Source: Lasiodiplodia sp. COLG20 (Eukaryota > Ascomycota > Dothideomycetes > Botryosphaeriales > Botryosphaeriaceae). From it: DNA of 64,000 nt. Made by a program: the position numbers and the translations under genes. Below the pieces are notes generated by a model that searched no databases, had not been told where the DNA came from, and saw nothing but the letters and a program-made list of their open reading frames with translations. Of the stretch, positions 23,133-34,600 are shown piece after piece (position 1 is the first letter of the stretch; every line of letters begins with the position of its first letter). Location of the stretch: NCBI GenBank assembly GCA_009801085.1, contig VNWV01000003.1, positions 1,550,001 to 1,614,000 on the forward strand, in the 5' to 3' direction.

Positions 23133-24735
23133 TCAAAAAGCTGCAGCAAAAGGCCCGCCTGAATGAATCCAAAAATGCTCTTCTTCAGCCCATTTCAACC
23201 CTTGTGATTCTAAAAGCTTGATGGATTCCACGATCTTGTTCTCTTTCGTCAGACTAAGTGCATGCTCGATCACTTCGCCATACGTGACGTTCTTTGGATC
23301 TGCGCTGCAAAGACTTGTCAAACCACTGAAGAGATCATCCATGTCAAGGTCGAAGCCTGCAATAGGAGCCGTCTGAGCGAAGGTCGGCCGCATACACAAC
23401 TGCTCTCGGCTGATATTTCTGTTTTCTTTTCGTGCCCGTTGGAGGAATTTGCTCAGCAACTCAGCACACTTTGTGTGCTGTCCATCATCGAGGAAGAGGA
23501 GGGCCTGCGCGTGGTGGTACTGGCAATACCGCTCAAACTCCAGCTGGCTGATATAGACACTCACAGAATCCAGAACCTCCTTAGCCTTGTCAGTCTGCAT
23601 CATTTCCCTGTATAGAAAAGCTAAATTCATGGCCGTGTCGAATGTGATAGGATTGTCCACACCGAAAATCCGTTTTCGGTTGACAAGAACCTTCAGAATG
23701 TGCTCTTCAGCCTCGTGAAAATTTCCGAGCTTCTTGAAGATAACAGCCATCGATATCTGAACCATCATGGAAAGAGGGCTATCCGCCGAGTGGAGTGGCG
23801 TCCAGACTTGTTGGAGAATCGCAAAGCCATCGGTCAGAGATCCTTGTGCCTCCAGGGCCCAAGCTAGAAAGAGTCGAGCTTTCGAATACTCTCTGTTGGC
23901 TTTTCCGGGCAGGCCAAGCAGCCCCTGTGAAGCCTCCTCTTGAGTTTTGGCGGATTGATTAAATTTAGTTCGGTGCAGTTGTACCACCCCAAGATAACTC
24001 TGGGCGTAGTACAAGCATCATGACCACCAAGAGAAATATCTCGCCTGCCTCTTCTGATGTCTTGCTGAGTACTTCTTTCTCGATGCCCCTGAACTTTTTC
24101 CGACTTGCGATTCGCTGCTCTTAGAAGTGTCGAATGTCGGACGAGACCAAATCGGCGGTGATTTTGAGATGAACTGCCTGATTGAGTTTCAAGGCAAACG
24201 ACTCTGTGTGTCGTGAAAACAGGATGACTCTCACCGATGGCCTTGCGCTGATTTGAATCAGCTTCTGGAGGATTTCTTCGAGGTTCTGAGAATCAGTACA
24301 TTCATCGAGAGCGTCAAGGAATCAGATAGAAATCTGACAAATTTTCCATGACGGTCTGGAAGATCGAAAGGAGTTTTTCGAAAGAACAATCTTTATAGAA
24401 AACAGAGCCTCTTCCAAGGGAGTCTAGAGCAGAGAGGTTTCTTTTAAAATTTGGGTCCTTTTTCGTGGATTGGTGGTGTAGTATCTGGTAGCAAAGTGAT
24501 GCTATCATGGCCGAGGATTTTGTCGACTTTGAATCCGCTGTGTTGAAGAAGTAGCTCAGAACCAACGAACTCTTGCAATCCTCGCATAAGAAGTTGGCGA
24601 GAACAGATTTCCCACAGCCTGGATTAAATTAGATTTATGTTTTCTAGTAATAAATTTCTCGGTATTTACCTGGAATGCCATAGATCCAAAGAGGGACGAT
24701 TTGTCCATCTGATGTTCATTTCGTGAATTCAGAGC
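23133..24735 (-). pseudogene. Decayed NACHT-TPR (NLR/STAND-type) gene
   Basis: Read on the minus strand, the P-loop appears as LWIYGIPG then CGKSVLANF across a 51-nt intron (24619..24669). It continues as VLSYFFNTADSKSTKSSAM and MIASLCYQILHH, all typical of fungal NACHT ATPases. At about 24318 one extra C breaks the frame inside the Walker B strand: FYLI leads to a stop, while the next frame resumes with LDALDECTDSQ. A TAA at 24121..24123 interrupts the following DIRHF-EQRIASRKKF stretch. After the FLLVVMMLVL segment (about 24020) the sequence jumps directly into TPR-like repeats in another frame (23133..24014; LGNFHEAEEHILKVLVNRKR, TAMNLAFLYREM), so an internal portion seems deleted. The N-terminal effector domain is not recognisable, and a TGA lies upstream of the P-loop. 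Intact relatives are thought to act in non-self recognition and programmed cell death. Confidence 0.8.
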
Positions 24736-25550
24736 TGGAGTAAATCTATTCGCAAGCCCCAGGCGCCCATGTTTGTCAGCTTGACTAATTACTTTCATAG
24801 ACTACACGAAGCCATTTGAATGCTTTCGTTTCCATTTTATCTTTTGTATATTCAGAGAATCTTCAGCTTTCTCATCTGCCATGATTAAACGGGTATGACC
24901 TACCTTTATTTATTGTCCGGATCTCGAGTTTGGAGTGTTCGATTTCATCAACAGATTTCCACGTCTTTTTTGGTGTATCTGGTTAATTCCGAGGTCAGAG
25001 AAAGAGCTAAAAAAAGAAGCGCAGTCAATTGGAGAAGAATTCGATTTTTGCTGCGTTTTTTCGTGGTGGTTGCGCGGATCTGAAAATCTGAAACCGATTT
25101 TGGCTCCACGCCAAGACCTGCAAGCGCCTGCTTGCCGCGATATACCAACGGACGCGCGCTCATTGGCAACATTTGCATGGTCCCACGATAGCCAAGCTAT
25201 TTATGATTCAGGGTCCATACATGATTGGCTAGGAGAAGCTTCTCGTGTTACCCCACTTCTGTTTGCCGCCGCTTGCTGCCCGTCTCCCACAACAGACCTT
25301 CCCATCTCCGTGGACCGGACTCCCATCAGAACTTCTACTATTACCTGTTCGCCTGCCTGGGTTCCACGTCTGCACCCCTAACTTTCCCCAGAGGCTTCTT
25401 GACCGCGAGGGATCTTCACCCTCTCACACTTCGACCTGTGTGGACATCCAGCCCGCGGTTATCCAAAGTTCGTGTATCCCGAGATCCGTAAGATCGGCGT
25501 CAAAACTTTGAACTTTAGTACAAGTTGCCAAGGTTCTCCTCAGCGCCACA
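24736..25550. other. Intergenic; possible eroded 5' part of the NLR gene and HET promoter
   Basis: 815 bp. The left part, where the NLR N-terminus should lie, shows no convincing domain. The right part is the promoter and leader of the HET gene. Confidence 0.4.
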
Positions 25551-27611
25551 ATGAACAGCCCACCGGAAAAAGCCAGTTCCATACTCGAACGCCCTCAGGA
25601 TCTACACGATGCCTCTTGGGTAAAGTCGCTTGAGGATCTTGAGAAATGGAGGTACGGGCCAGTCGATGACTGGCGAGAGCTCGTCGCGCCCTGTGCGCTT
25701 TCTAATTTGGACAAGTCCAGCATTTGCATACGGTGTGAAGCCCTGGACATTGCGAGCATTACCAACAGAGCGCATGGAGCTCAATGGAACTTCACTGTCG
25801 ACCTATCCCAGCCAGAGTCGGATTGTGCTTTCTGTGCACTACTGGTGGCGCTTCGATCTGGTGCTCGCTCTCAGTACGAATGGGTCGACCCGTCAATCGA
25901 AAGGTCCCGGCTGCTCGATTTCGGCATCCGACCGAGCAAGTCTGACTCAAAGTCGTATCAAATTACGTGCAAAGTTCGAGACATGCAACCGCGGAGGACA
26001 TCGCATGGTTCTTGCCTGTGGCCCAAAGATCCTGCCACGGTGGACTTTCGAGCCCTTAATGACAACCTTGCTCATTGCTTGAACAAACATGGCCATGTCT
26101 GCGGATCGAAAACCAGGGTTCCCGTCCAGGAGCTCCGAGTATTCAATTGCACTACTCGCAGAGTGGAATATGCCCCCGTCGGAGCGAAGTATGTTGCGTT
26201 GAGTTACGTCTGGGGCGGAGTGGCCTACACCGCTGGCGGAACGATGCCTAAAACGATTGAAGATGCGACGACGGTTACCCAGCAACTTGGTTACGACTAC
26301 CTCTGGGTTGATCAGCTATGCATCGATCAGAACGGCCCGAACAAAATGGTACAAATACGACAAATGGACCGTATCTATCGAAATGCGGATGTCACAATCG
26401 TTGCCGCCGCTGGACACAACTCCAATTATGGACTACCTGGAGTCGGCAGTACCCCTCGCCAACGTCAGCATTGCTATAACATTGGAGGTAGCTTGCTCGT
26501 ACAGACCAAGACTACACAACATGAGCTGCTTGAAGCAGCGGAGTGGAGCAGGAGAGGATGGACTTACCAAGAAGACTTGCTATCCCAGCGCTCCCTCGTG
26601 TTCACAGACCAGGACGTATGGTTCAACTGCGCTCTCATCGATATGTTCATGGGAGCCGAATCAATACCAACGGAAGCTCGCCATGTGGAGCATCAGCGAC
26701 CTGTAAAGCAGGATCTTGAATACCCCAACTCCGGTGTAGAACACCCATTCAATTTCGAATACCTGGTCATGCAATATTCGCTCAGAGCTCTTACAGACCC
26801 ATCGGACATTTTGAACGGATTTTCTGGGTTCTTCAAAGTGTTCGAACGGGCGAAATATCCATTCTATCATGTATGGGGAGTACCAATCGTACCTCCTATT
26901 GCAAAGGTCGACGACGATGGGCTTGTAGAGGTCGAAAGATCCACATCAGACGGGTTCATACGTGGGCTTTGGTGGGAGATTCATCACGAATACGTTGAAA
27001 AACGAGTGGTACGAAGATCTGGTTTCCCAAGTTGGTCATGGTCAGGATGGATTGGCCCTATAATATTCCAGAGACTCATACCTGAGAATCCATCATCCGT
27101 AAAGGATAACACCGACATCAACATTTCAATAGAAGTCCGCGGAGGTACAGTGCTGTCTTGGGCGGGATTCGAAAAGCAGTCGTACTTCAAGGACCAGCCT
27201 GAGATGATATCTCAGTTCATCCGAATTGATGCATGGACCATGGAGGTGAAGGTGAAGCCGCACCTCACTGAACCCGATCGGAGGGATGTTTCGGCTCAGA
27301 TGGAATTGAAGGATGGAACTCATGCCAGCTCCCCTGCTACGGTATTCACAGTCATGACGAGCCCAAAGGATCACGACAAATTCGAACTGTTTCAAGAAAT
27401 GACTCTTACCGGAATCATTCTACCATCTGGACTGGACACAGAGGTGCCATCCGTAATGTTGGTCGAAGAAAAGTCCGGTTGGGCAGAGCGTATTGGGTCA
27501 ATTCAGCTTTCCAAGATGAATCCCCGGGAGCGGTTTGGAGAGAAGAGGGGTTCGTGGACTCCCGACTCTAGCTTATTACGCTTAATAAGAAGAGAGATAC
27601 GTCTACGATAG
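25551..27611 (+). CDS. HET-domain (heterokaryon incompatibility) protein
   Basis: Single exon, 686 aa. The N-terminus (about residues 55-100) has a Cys-rich stretch (ICIRCEALDI ... DCAFCALL) seen in many HET proteins. The HET domain covers about residues 210-370: YVALSYVWGG at 214, YDYLWVDQLCIDQ at 249, the QMDRIYRNADVTIVAAAG stretch, and WSRRGWTYQEDLLSQRSLVF. A later FPSWSWSGWIGPI is the usual post-domain motif. The HET domain is a TIR-like fold that in characterised proteins triggers cell death upon incompatible fusion or NLR signalling. It sits 0.8 kb from the dead NLR, on the opposite strand, a common fungal pairing. The role in this organism is inferred from family only. Confidence 0.9.
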   Translation: MNSPPEKASSILERPQDLHDASWVKSLEDLEKWRYGPVDDWRELVAPCALSNLDKSSICIRCEALDIASITNRAHGAQWNFTVDLSQPESDCAFCALLVALRSGARSQYEWVDPSIERSRLLDFGIRPSKSDSKSYQITCKVRDMQPRRTSHGSCLWPKDPATVDFRALNDNLAHCLNKHGHVCGSKTRVPVQELRVFNCTTRRVEYAPVGAKYVALSYVWGGVAYTAGGTMPKTIEDATTVTQQLGYDYLWVDQLCIDQNGPNKMVQIRQMDRIYRNADVTIVAAAGHNSNYGLPGVGSTPRQRQHCYNIGGSLLVQTKTTQHELLEAAEWSRRGWTYQEDLLSQRSLVFTDQDVWFNCALIDMFMGAESIPTEARHVEHQRPVKQDLEYPNSGVEHPFNFEYLVMQYSLRALTDPSDILNGFSGFFKVFERAKYPFYHVWGVPIVPPIAKVDDDGLVEVERSTSDGFIRGLWWEIHHEYVEKRVVRRSGFPSWSWSGWIGPIIFQRLIPENPSSVKDNTDINISIEVRGGTVLSWAGFEKQSYFKDQPEMISQFIRIDAWTMEVKVKPHLTEPDRRDVSAQMELKDGTHASSPATVFTVMTSPKDHDKFELFQEMTLTGIILPSGLDTEVPSVMLVEEKSGWAERIGSIQLSKMNPRERFGEKRGSWTPDSSLLRLIRREIRLR

Positions 27612-28336
27612 ACGGTTAAAGCTAGCTTGATAAGTAACGATAGGCCTAGATATGAGGCAGCTCAAATCAAAAGGATGGTATTGCTATCAAGAAGAAATCT
27701 AAGTACAAAGAGAAAAAGAAGAGAAGGTGAAGGAGAGGTGGTCGGGTAAATATATCTAACTACCCTACATGAAGCACCATCTCAAGGCAATATAGAAGGA
27801 CTGTGCATGGAGCAATGGTACCGAAGAACCCTCAATTGGGGTGGAGGCTGCGGTGGAATTCGTAAAATTGACGGCGAAGCGGGAATGAGGTAGGGTATCC
27901 TGGCAAGGAGACCAGTTGAGGCGATTTTCATTAAGATTTGGAGATCCAGGGGTAATATCTTTTTCTTGCAACCGACGATGTGTGGAAGTGTTCTGTACTA
28001 TGCTGGACAGTTACCCTTGAAAATACCAAATTCGGCTAGCGTTATCGCGGCGACTAGGCTAACGTCACGATATTTATCACTTCCCTTTTGGCTGTGGTAT
28101 ACAACTTAGAATAGTTTTTACTGCACATCCTGTGATTGACTGAGCTGTCTAAAGGAGCGCACTTGGTACTCTCAGTCTAACGTACTCAACCACATCCCGC
28201 ACACGGAAACTTTTCATTGGCCGCGAGTTCTGTAACCCCGCACAGCTCTGCAAACTTTTCAAGATCTCTAAGCTAGTCCACGAAATCGTCTTCTTCTGCT
28301 TTCTCTCAACTTCAACCCTTTCTCCCCTAGCAAACC
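27612..28336. other. AT-rich intergenic region
   Basis: 725 bp between two plus-strand accessory genes. No gene is recognised. Confidence 0.5.
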
Positions 28337-29373
28337 ATGGTCGAAACCCAAATGTTGGATCCAACTCTCTTTGACCCAGACGGAGACGTATATATATTCG
28401 TTCATCATCCTTACAATGAAGAAAAGGTCGCACAATTCGTCGCTTCATCCAAAGCTATGAGCTTTGCCTGCGATGCTTGGAACAAAATGCTTTCGCCCAA
28501 CGGGCTGTTCTGGGAATCATATGACACGGAAGGCAAAAAACACATCTCAATGGAGGACGATCCTGATGCCCTGGCTCTTCTCCTGCGAATTGCTCACCTG
28601 AAGTTCAACGAAGTCCCTCGTGCTTTGTCGTTGGACGCACTCTACGAAGTGGCGGTGTTGACGGACAAGTATTTTGCTACCAGCTTGGTAAAGCCGTGGA
28701 TCAAACAGTGGATCGAACCGTTGAAAATCTCTCGGATACAATGGCATGATATCAAATGGCTCTGGATCGGGTGGGAGTTCGGAGATGAGGACCTCTTCAA
28801 CAGGTCAGTCCAGTGGCTCCTTAAGGAGAGCGACGACCTTGAACAGTATCTTCAGGACCCAGACATTGCAACCCCTCCTGGTCTTCTCGGTAAGCCGGAT
28901 ACTCACCTCACGAGATAATTGGCAGACTGATGATATCATGCATGGTAGAAAGCATAGCTAAGGCCCGAACGAAAACAATCAACAAGATATTGGATGAAAT
29001 CTACAAATACGTCGACCAGTATCGCGTAGCGTACGCGCCAGGGATATTAAGCGGATTTTGCACCAAAGGACCCAGTGCGAGGAAATGCGACGCTTTAGTT
29101 TTTGGCTCTCTTGCCCTCACACTGCTACAACTCGGCCTTACCATCGACCGGAGAAAGTCGGCCAGCATCACAGAGAGCATCAACACCATAGCCGAGAAAG
29201 TGCAGTCCATGCAGATCTATGAGTGGGATGATGATGGTTCCGATCACGAGTCTTGCACTTCATTCCAGACTTCGCTCCAGTCCAAAGTTGCAAAAATTGT
29301 CAGGAAGATTCCGCCGCCTATTCAGGAATCTCATCAAATCCACCTCGCACGAAAGAAAGGTCTCTGCAGCTGA
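28337..29373 (+). CDS. BTB/POZ-like protein, paralogue 1
   Basis: The CDS is join(28337..28889,28949..29373), 325 aa. The N-terminal half has the fungal BTB-like pattern: FDPDGDVYIFV, then VASSKAMSFACDAWNKML, DDPDALALLLRIAHLKF, LSLDALYEVAVLTDKY and PWIKQWIEPL. The C-terminal half is helical and ends in a short basic tail. It is paralogous to the genes at 50759-51949 and 54744-56062; all three have one intron splitting the same Gly codon in phase 1 (here LLG before ESIAKARTK). Such BTB-like proteins are common, expanded and mostly uncharacterised in filamentous fungi; a scaffold or ubiquitin-adaptor role is possible but not shown. Confidence 0.82.
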
Positions 29374-29628
29374 GCACGTTGCACTGTAGTGATTTCCGTA
29401 ATCCGACACATTCAAGATGAAGCGGTATTGCCTTTCACACGACTGGGGATGCAGGCTCATTAGCAAAACCGTGAAGGAGTTCGTTTTTGTAGGCAGTATT
29501 ATGTTTTGTTTTAAGAAGTTCAAATAAAAACATAATCTTTCGCACGCCTTCCCCTTTGACAACAATAACACAAAGAGAATTCGAAGCACCTGATGCTACC
29601 TACACTTTCTCGGTCTCTTCGGATAATC

Positions 29629-30556
29629 TCACGCCATTGCCGAATGGCCCACGTTACCGCCGCTAATGGCAGATGCCCATTTCCTCATCGTATCTTCAGT
29701 ATGCGTGCCGCCCGCAAAGTGACCCATGATCTGTGCCGTCATTTCGGCGTTCGAGATGATGCCGTAGCGAATGGCATCGTGCATGAGCTCAGGCACAGTA
29801 TGCTGCGTGATACCGCGGTGAATCGGTCCTGCATAGGGGGGTACCGCGTGTTAGCTATTTTGACGTCTTTATCAGTTCGAGAATGAAAAGTCACCTTTCC
29901 AGTGCGGATCATTGGTCCTGCGAAGCCGGATCTCAAACTTTCTCAGCTCGGACGGCGAGTAGTCCGTGCGGAGGTCGACTTCATGTCCGAGACTGGTGAT
30001 GATGTAGTCGAGGTTTCCTGGTTCATCGATGAAGCTGAAATACTTTTTGGCCGCTGAAAATATAAGCGTTAGCTGATTATGTGTTGGCGCGACTAGAGAG
30101 CGAGACTTGAAATACCTCCTTTTTTGCCTTCCACCTCCTTCTTATTCACAAAGTCTAGGTTTAGATCCTCGGCGCTTCTTTTAGCAGCAACGAGCGTATC
30201 ACGGATGACATCGTCCTCCTCTGCTAGTCGTTAGCCTCCTTGGATCCGTGATGAGATGGACCGCCGTGTAGCAGCGATGAGCTGCATGGGACGTACTGTA
30301 TATGATGATGCCGTGTTCGAAGCGGTCATTGGTTGAGTAGCAAATGAGGAAGAAGACATCAACGAAGCCAATGAGGCGGATTTTGCCAAACCAGCGCTGG
30401 CCGTTGATTAATATTTCCCAGGAGTGAATGTCACTTTCCGGAGGTTTGGGTTAGCCTTGAACGAGTGCAAAGGGCTATTACGCACCAGTCACATTCGACA
30501 TTCTTGTCCTTGACAGTCCTGTCAAAGACCCTGAGTACTCTGTGATAGGATGCCAT
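29629..30556 (-). CDS. Five-exon protein of unknown function
   Basis: The CDS is complement(join(29629..29828,29895..30053,30116..30220,30297..30433,30486..30556)), 223 aa. All exons are too short to stand out as ORFs. Splice phases (2,1,1,1) close exactly from ATG to TGA. The protein starts MASYHRVLRVFDRTVKDKN, includes WEILINGQRWFGKIRLIGFV and FFLICYSTNDRFEHGIIIY, then a charged segment ending EVEGKKG, KYFSFIDEPGNLDYIITS, YSPSELRKFEIRLRRTNDP and a C-terminal helix-rich part (HTVPELMHDAIRYGIISN) ending in a Gly/Ser tail. I do not recognise the family. There is no signal peptide; FVDVFFLICY is hydrophobic but short. Exon 3 begins after GCAG and the exon 1 donor is GTGCGT. The consistent phases argue for a real gene; individual borders could shift by a few bases. 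Confidence 0.7.
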
Positions 30557-31630
30557 GCTGCGCTAGTCAGAGTTCAAAATGGTGAGAGTGGTAATTGGCA
30601 CAGTCGTGGGATCTGGCTTGAGCTTGACAATCGAGTGAGGAGAAGGCTGTGTTTTCGAAGGTCCGAAAACCGGGCGGCTCTGCTTGAGCCGCACTAAATT
30701 AAGCAAACGAAGGAGCGGTGATGAAGTCGCGGCACAGCTGAAAGCAGGGTGGAGCAATGGCGGAGGAGAGAGTGGATGTCACAAAAAGAATAATCGGTGT
30801 AGCAAATTGCAGGCTGCCGCCAGCGCTGCATGTGCTAGAGCTGCATGTTGCCAACGTGACTGCTACGTGATTGACGACTTGACTCGCAGCAGTTCAGCTC
30901 CGTGCGCCGATCAGAGCGAGAACGGCAATTTTTGCAGAGCGCATTGATACGCGAATGCCAATCGCCGCAAACCCTGCATATCAGGCAGAGAGCTGAGCCA
31001 CGCGGCAAAAGGCATCACTCCAAGCGATTGGATGGCGTGTGTGCACTCAATGGAGCTCGAGACAACGCATCGATCTCGGGTCTCCGCATGCAAGATGTTG
31101 ATTTCACATCGGAAGCGATGGAAGCTCCTCGAGGCGGTGGTGAACAATGGAGCTGGTGGGGCTTCCTCGGTCACACCCGGCTTTCAGCTCTCGGTTACAG
31201 AGAAAAGCAACCAACGCTACAGCCTACAGGGCAAGAGTAGTGCTTCGTAATTGCGCTACGGCGGCCGTTTCGGCCCCCGGAACGCCATGACCGTACACAC
31301 GCATGCATTGGTCCCACATACCTTTTGCCTGGTCTTGTGGATAGCCGCTTAGGATTGCAATGATCAGTCTACACCGATTGGATATCCTCAATCAGCCGCC
31401 ATGAGGCTCAAAAAAGCATTCAAAATGAGGCCACCACGACAATCTGCAACACGCGTTCCAATATCCTCAACTCGCTGCTTTCGAGCTGAATCGCCTTCCT
31501 CGGCGCGCCCGTTCATCAAGCCACCATTCCTTCCCCTTTCTCCGTCACTGGTACTTGTAAGGCTCCTCACCTACATTCGCTCTTGACTTCTGCCAACAAT
31601 TCCACAGGACGGGCCTCTCCTTCATTCACA
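30557..31630. other. Intergenic between divergent genes
   Basis: 1.07 kb containing promoters for the five-exon gene (minus) and the large HET-like gene (plus). No further gene is seen. Confidence 0.5.
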
Positions 31631-34600
31631 ATGGACTTGGTGGACGGCTTTAAGGATGGCCTCAAGCACCGAGCCGCCGACTTCGTGGGCTCGACCGAGG
31701 CCATTCTGGGCGTCGTCAACAAGAACCCAGAGAAGATGCGGGCACTGCTGAATCTCATGCTCACGCCGCAATTCAAACCCACCTTCATCGACAAGAAGCC
31801 CTCCGAAGAGGCCAGCTTCCAGCTGCTCGGGCCGGCCTCGGAGCAAACACCGTCAATCCCTCGGCGCATGTTCGATATCGACACGGGCAACATGGTGGAC
31901 TGGCTGGACACCGACGACGTCGGTCAATACTGCATACTCTCGCACAGCTGGAAGGGATCCGAGGTCGACTTGCCCTTCGTCAACAAAGCGAAGGAGCGCA
32001 ACCGCGAAAAGATCAAGGCCAAGGAGAAAGGAGCGGAGAGGGACGTCGACATGATCAAAAATCTCTGTGAGGAGGAGATCAAGGAGAAGGAAGACACCAT
32101 CAAGGAACTGCTCCAGAGCGTCGAGGGCGAGCGATCCAAATTCGACGTCGGCCAAATACTCGAAGAGCGCATCAAGGTCAAGTCGGCCAAGAAACAGCTC
32201 AAGTGGGCCAACAAGGCTTTCACTGATGCGAAAGCGAAACTTGCTTATGCCGAGCAGGAGGCAGACGCCTTCAGAAACCTCGCGAAGGAGATGGCGAAGA
32301 CTGTCTCGACTGAACAGTGCAAGGAACCACACGGTTCTAAGCTGCCTTTCAAGGCAGACGAGAGTGAGAAGGACCCCGGTGCTGAAGAGGCGAAAAAGGC
32401 CAAAGAGGATCTTGCCGCCGCTCGGGAAGACCTTGACAAGAAGGTCGAGGAAAGCAAGGCACTCGACGACGCAACCATGTTCTTCGATAAAAATACCCTA
32501 CTCCGAGAAGCCGTCGATGGACTCAACGACCTGCTGAACCGGTGGAAGTCGGCCGTGAAGATTGATCAGTCCATCGAACGGGCGAAAGAAATCTTCAAAG
32601 AGGGACTTTTCCCTCTTAAACAGGGTGGGACACGCTACCTCTGGAACGACACGTGCTGCATAAACAAGACAGACCAAGGCGAGCTCGTCGACTCGCTTTC
32701 CCTCATGGGGGACTGGTACTCGAATGCTGAGTTTTGTCTGGTGCATCTCGACACAGCCCCATCCGACGATGAGTGGAATGACGAGTGGAAGCGCTTTTTG
32801 GAGTCAAGAGAAGGAAAGACCGTTGTGCTGCCGGACGCCAACATCAAGAAGTACGGTGAGATTCGTGACGGCAAGCCGAAATGGTCCACTCGTGGTTGGA
32901 CACTTCAGGAACTTGTTTTGAGCAAGACAACATTCTACGTTAATTCTGCATGGGAGCGGCTACAAAGACCGCAAGAGAAGCTCGGCCCCTACTATTTCCT
33001 GTGTCCCTTCATTGAGCTGTACACCGGCGACAAGGCGCCGAAAGACCACGAGAAATTGCGAGATCTCTGGGAAAGCGTAGTGGAGGACCACAAACTTGAG
33101 GTAAGGCTTCATCCTCTGATCTAGATGGGCCTTGGTAATGCTAATTCCCGGAATAGGTTACTGAACTTGTTACTGTTGCCGACGATGATGGCAATGATGA
33201 TGACGAAGTCAAAAAGAACAAAATCAGTGCTATCAATGCTGCGCAACGTCTGATCGCCATTCTCGAAGCCCTTGAGCTCCATATCCCGCCAAGTATCGAT
33301 AAGGAGACAGCAGTACCTTTGGTAAGCCAAGCTGTTTATCTCGCAGCCACGGGGATGAGGAAGGAGGTGACGAAAGACGAGAGCGACAAGTGGCGCCTGC
33401 AACACAACCTCAGTGTTCGTCTAGAATCTTACCTTTATCCCAACGCGGATAAGAGCTCCAAGCCAGAGGATGATGCGAGGCGCGTCATCACACTACTCCT
33501 GCATTGCTTGGTTGCGGAAACGAAGGACTGGATTATCAAAGACAGGCAGTACATTGCCGAATTTGGCAAAGTGGAGCAGCTGGACAGCTGGAAGAGTGGG
33601 ACTGCGCGGACCAGCTTCTCTACGCACAGGGTCATGTCGCTCGCCTGCAACCGCGAAACCACGGTCGCAACCGATCGTGCGTACTCGCTGATGGGCCTGC
33701 TCGGAGTCCGCTTCCCTACTTTCAAGGCCGAAGGTCTGCCCAAGGCTTTGACTCGACTCTTTGACGAAGCACTGATCTCGTCAAATGATGTCTCAGTGTT
33801 CAACTGGACGGGTAGGCAGATGGGAAGCCACATCCGCGGCCGGTCACTATACCCGTCGTGCTTGGAAGCATTCGACGCCAGCCGAGTCGAGGGGCAGTCG
33901 ATGGCCAACAAGCGGCTGGCTAGCCTTCTGCAGACCAAGCGAACCGAGGTGATGAAGACGTTCCAGAGAATCACCTCGATGCTCCAGAACACGATCAAGT
34001 TCCTTAAGCACCAGGACCACCACAAACACCTTCCCATGAAATGGATCATCGGCATCATCCAGCTGATTTACACTGCCGACTTTGAAGAGCTGGACCCGCA
34101 GGTGCACGACCTCGAAAGGATCCTCAAGTGGATCGAGAACAAGTGCGGCAAAGTGTGGGCCAACATGGACAAGAAAAAGCCGGCGCAACTTCTCGGCGAT
34201 GGAGTACTAGGCCTCGGCGATTCCGTAGCTGACCTTGCAAAACAGCCCATGAAAGGTCTTCTCGGCGGCTTGCAACGGAAGAGATCCAGGTTTGGATTGG
34301 GCGGCGGCGACTCAAGCCCCTCTTCCAAACGGGTCAAGACGGAAGACGGAACGCCAGCTTCGCCAACACCGAGCTCCACGGACACGATTGTCGACCCCTT
34401 TGACGAGCCATCGTTAAAGGCTGCTGTTGACAAATTAACGGAATTCGTCGAGAAATATCTAAAGCAAAGCCAAGAGTCGCTTCGTGAAAACAGAAGCCGC
34501 CATGGCCACGAAGATGACGGTCGACCGAGGCGCGAAATACTTCCAACTCTGCCAAAAGAAGTTCTGGAAGAGCTCACACATATTGACCAGCCGGAACACA

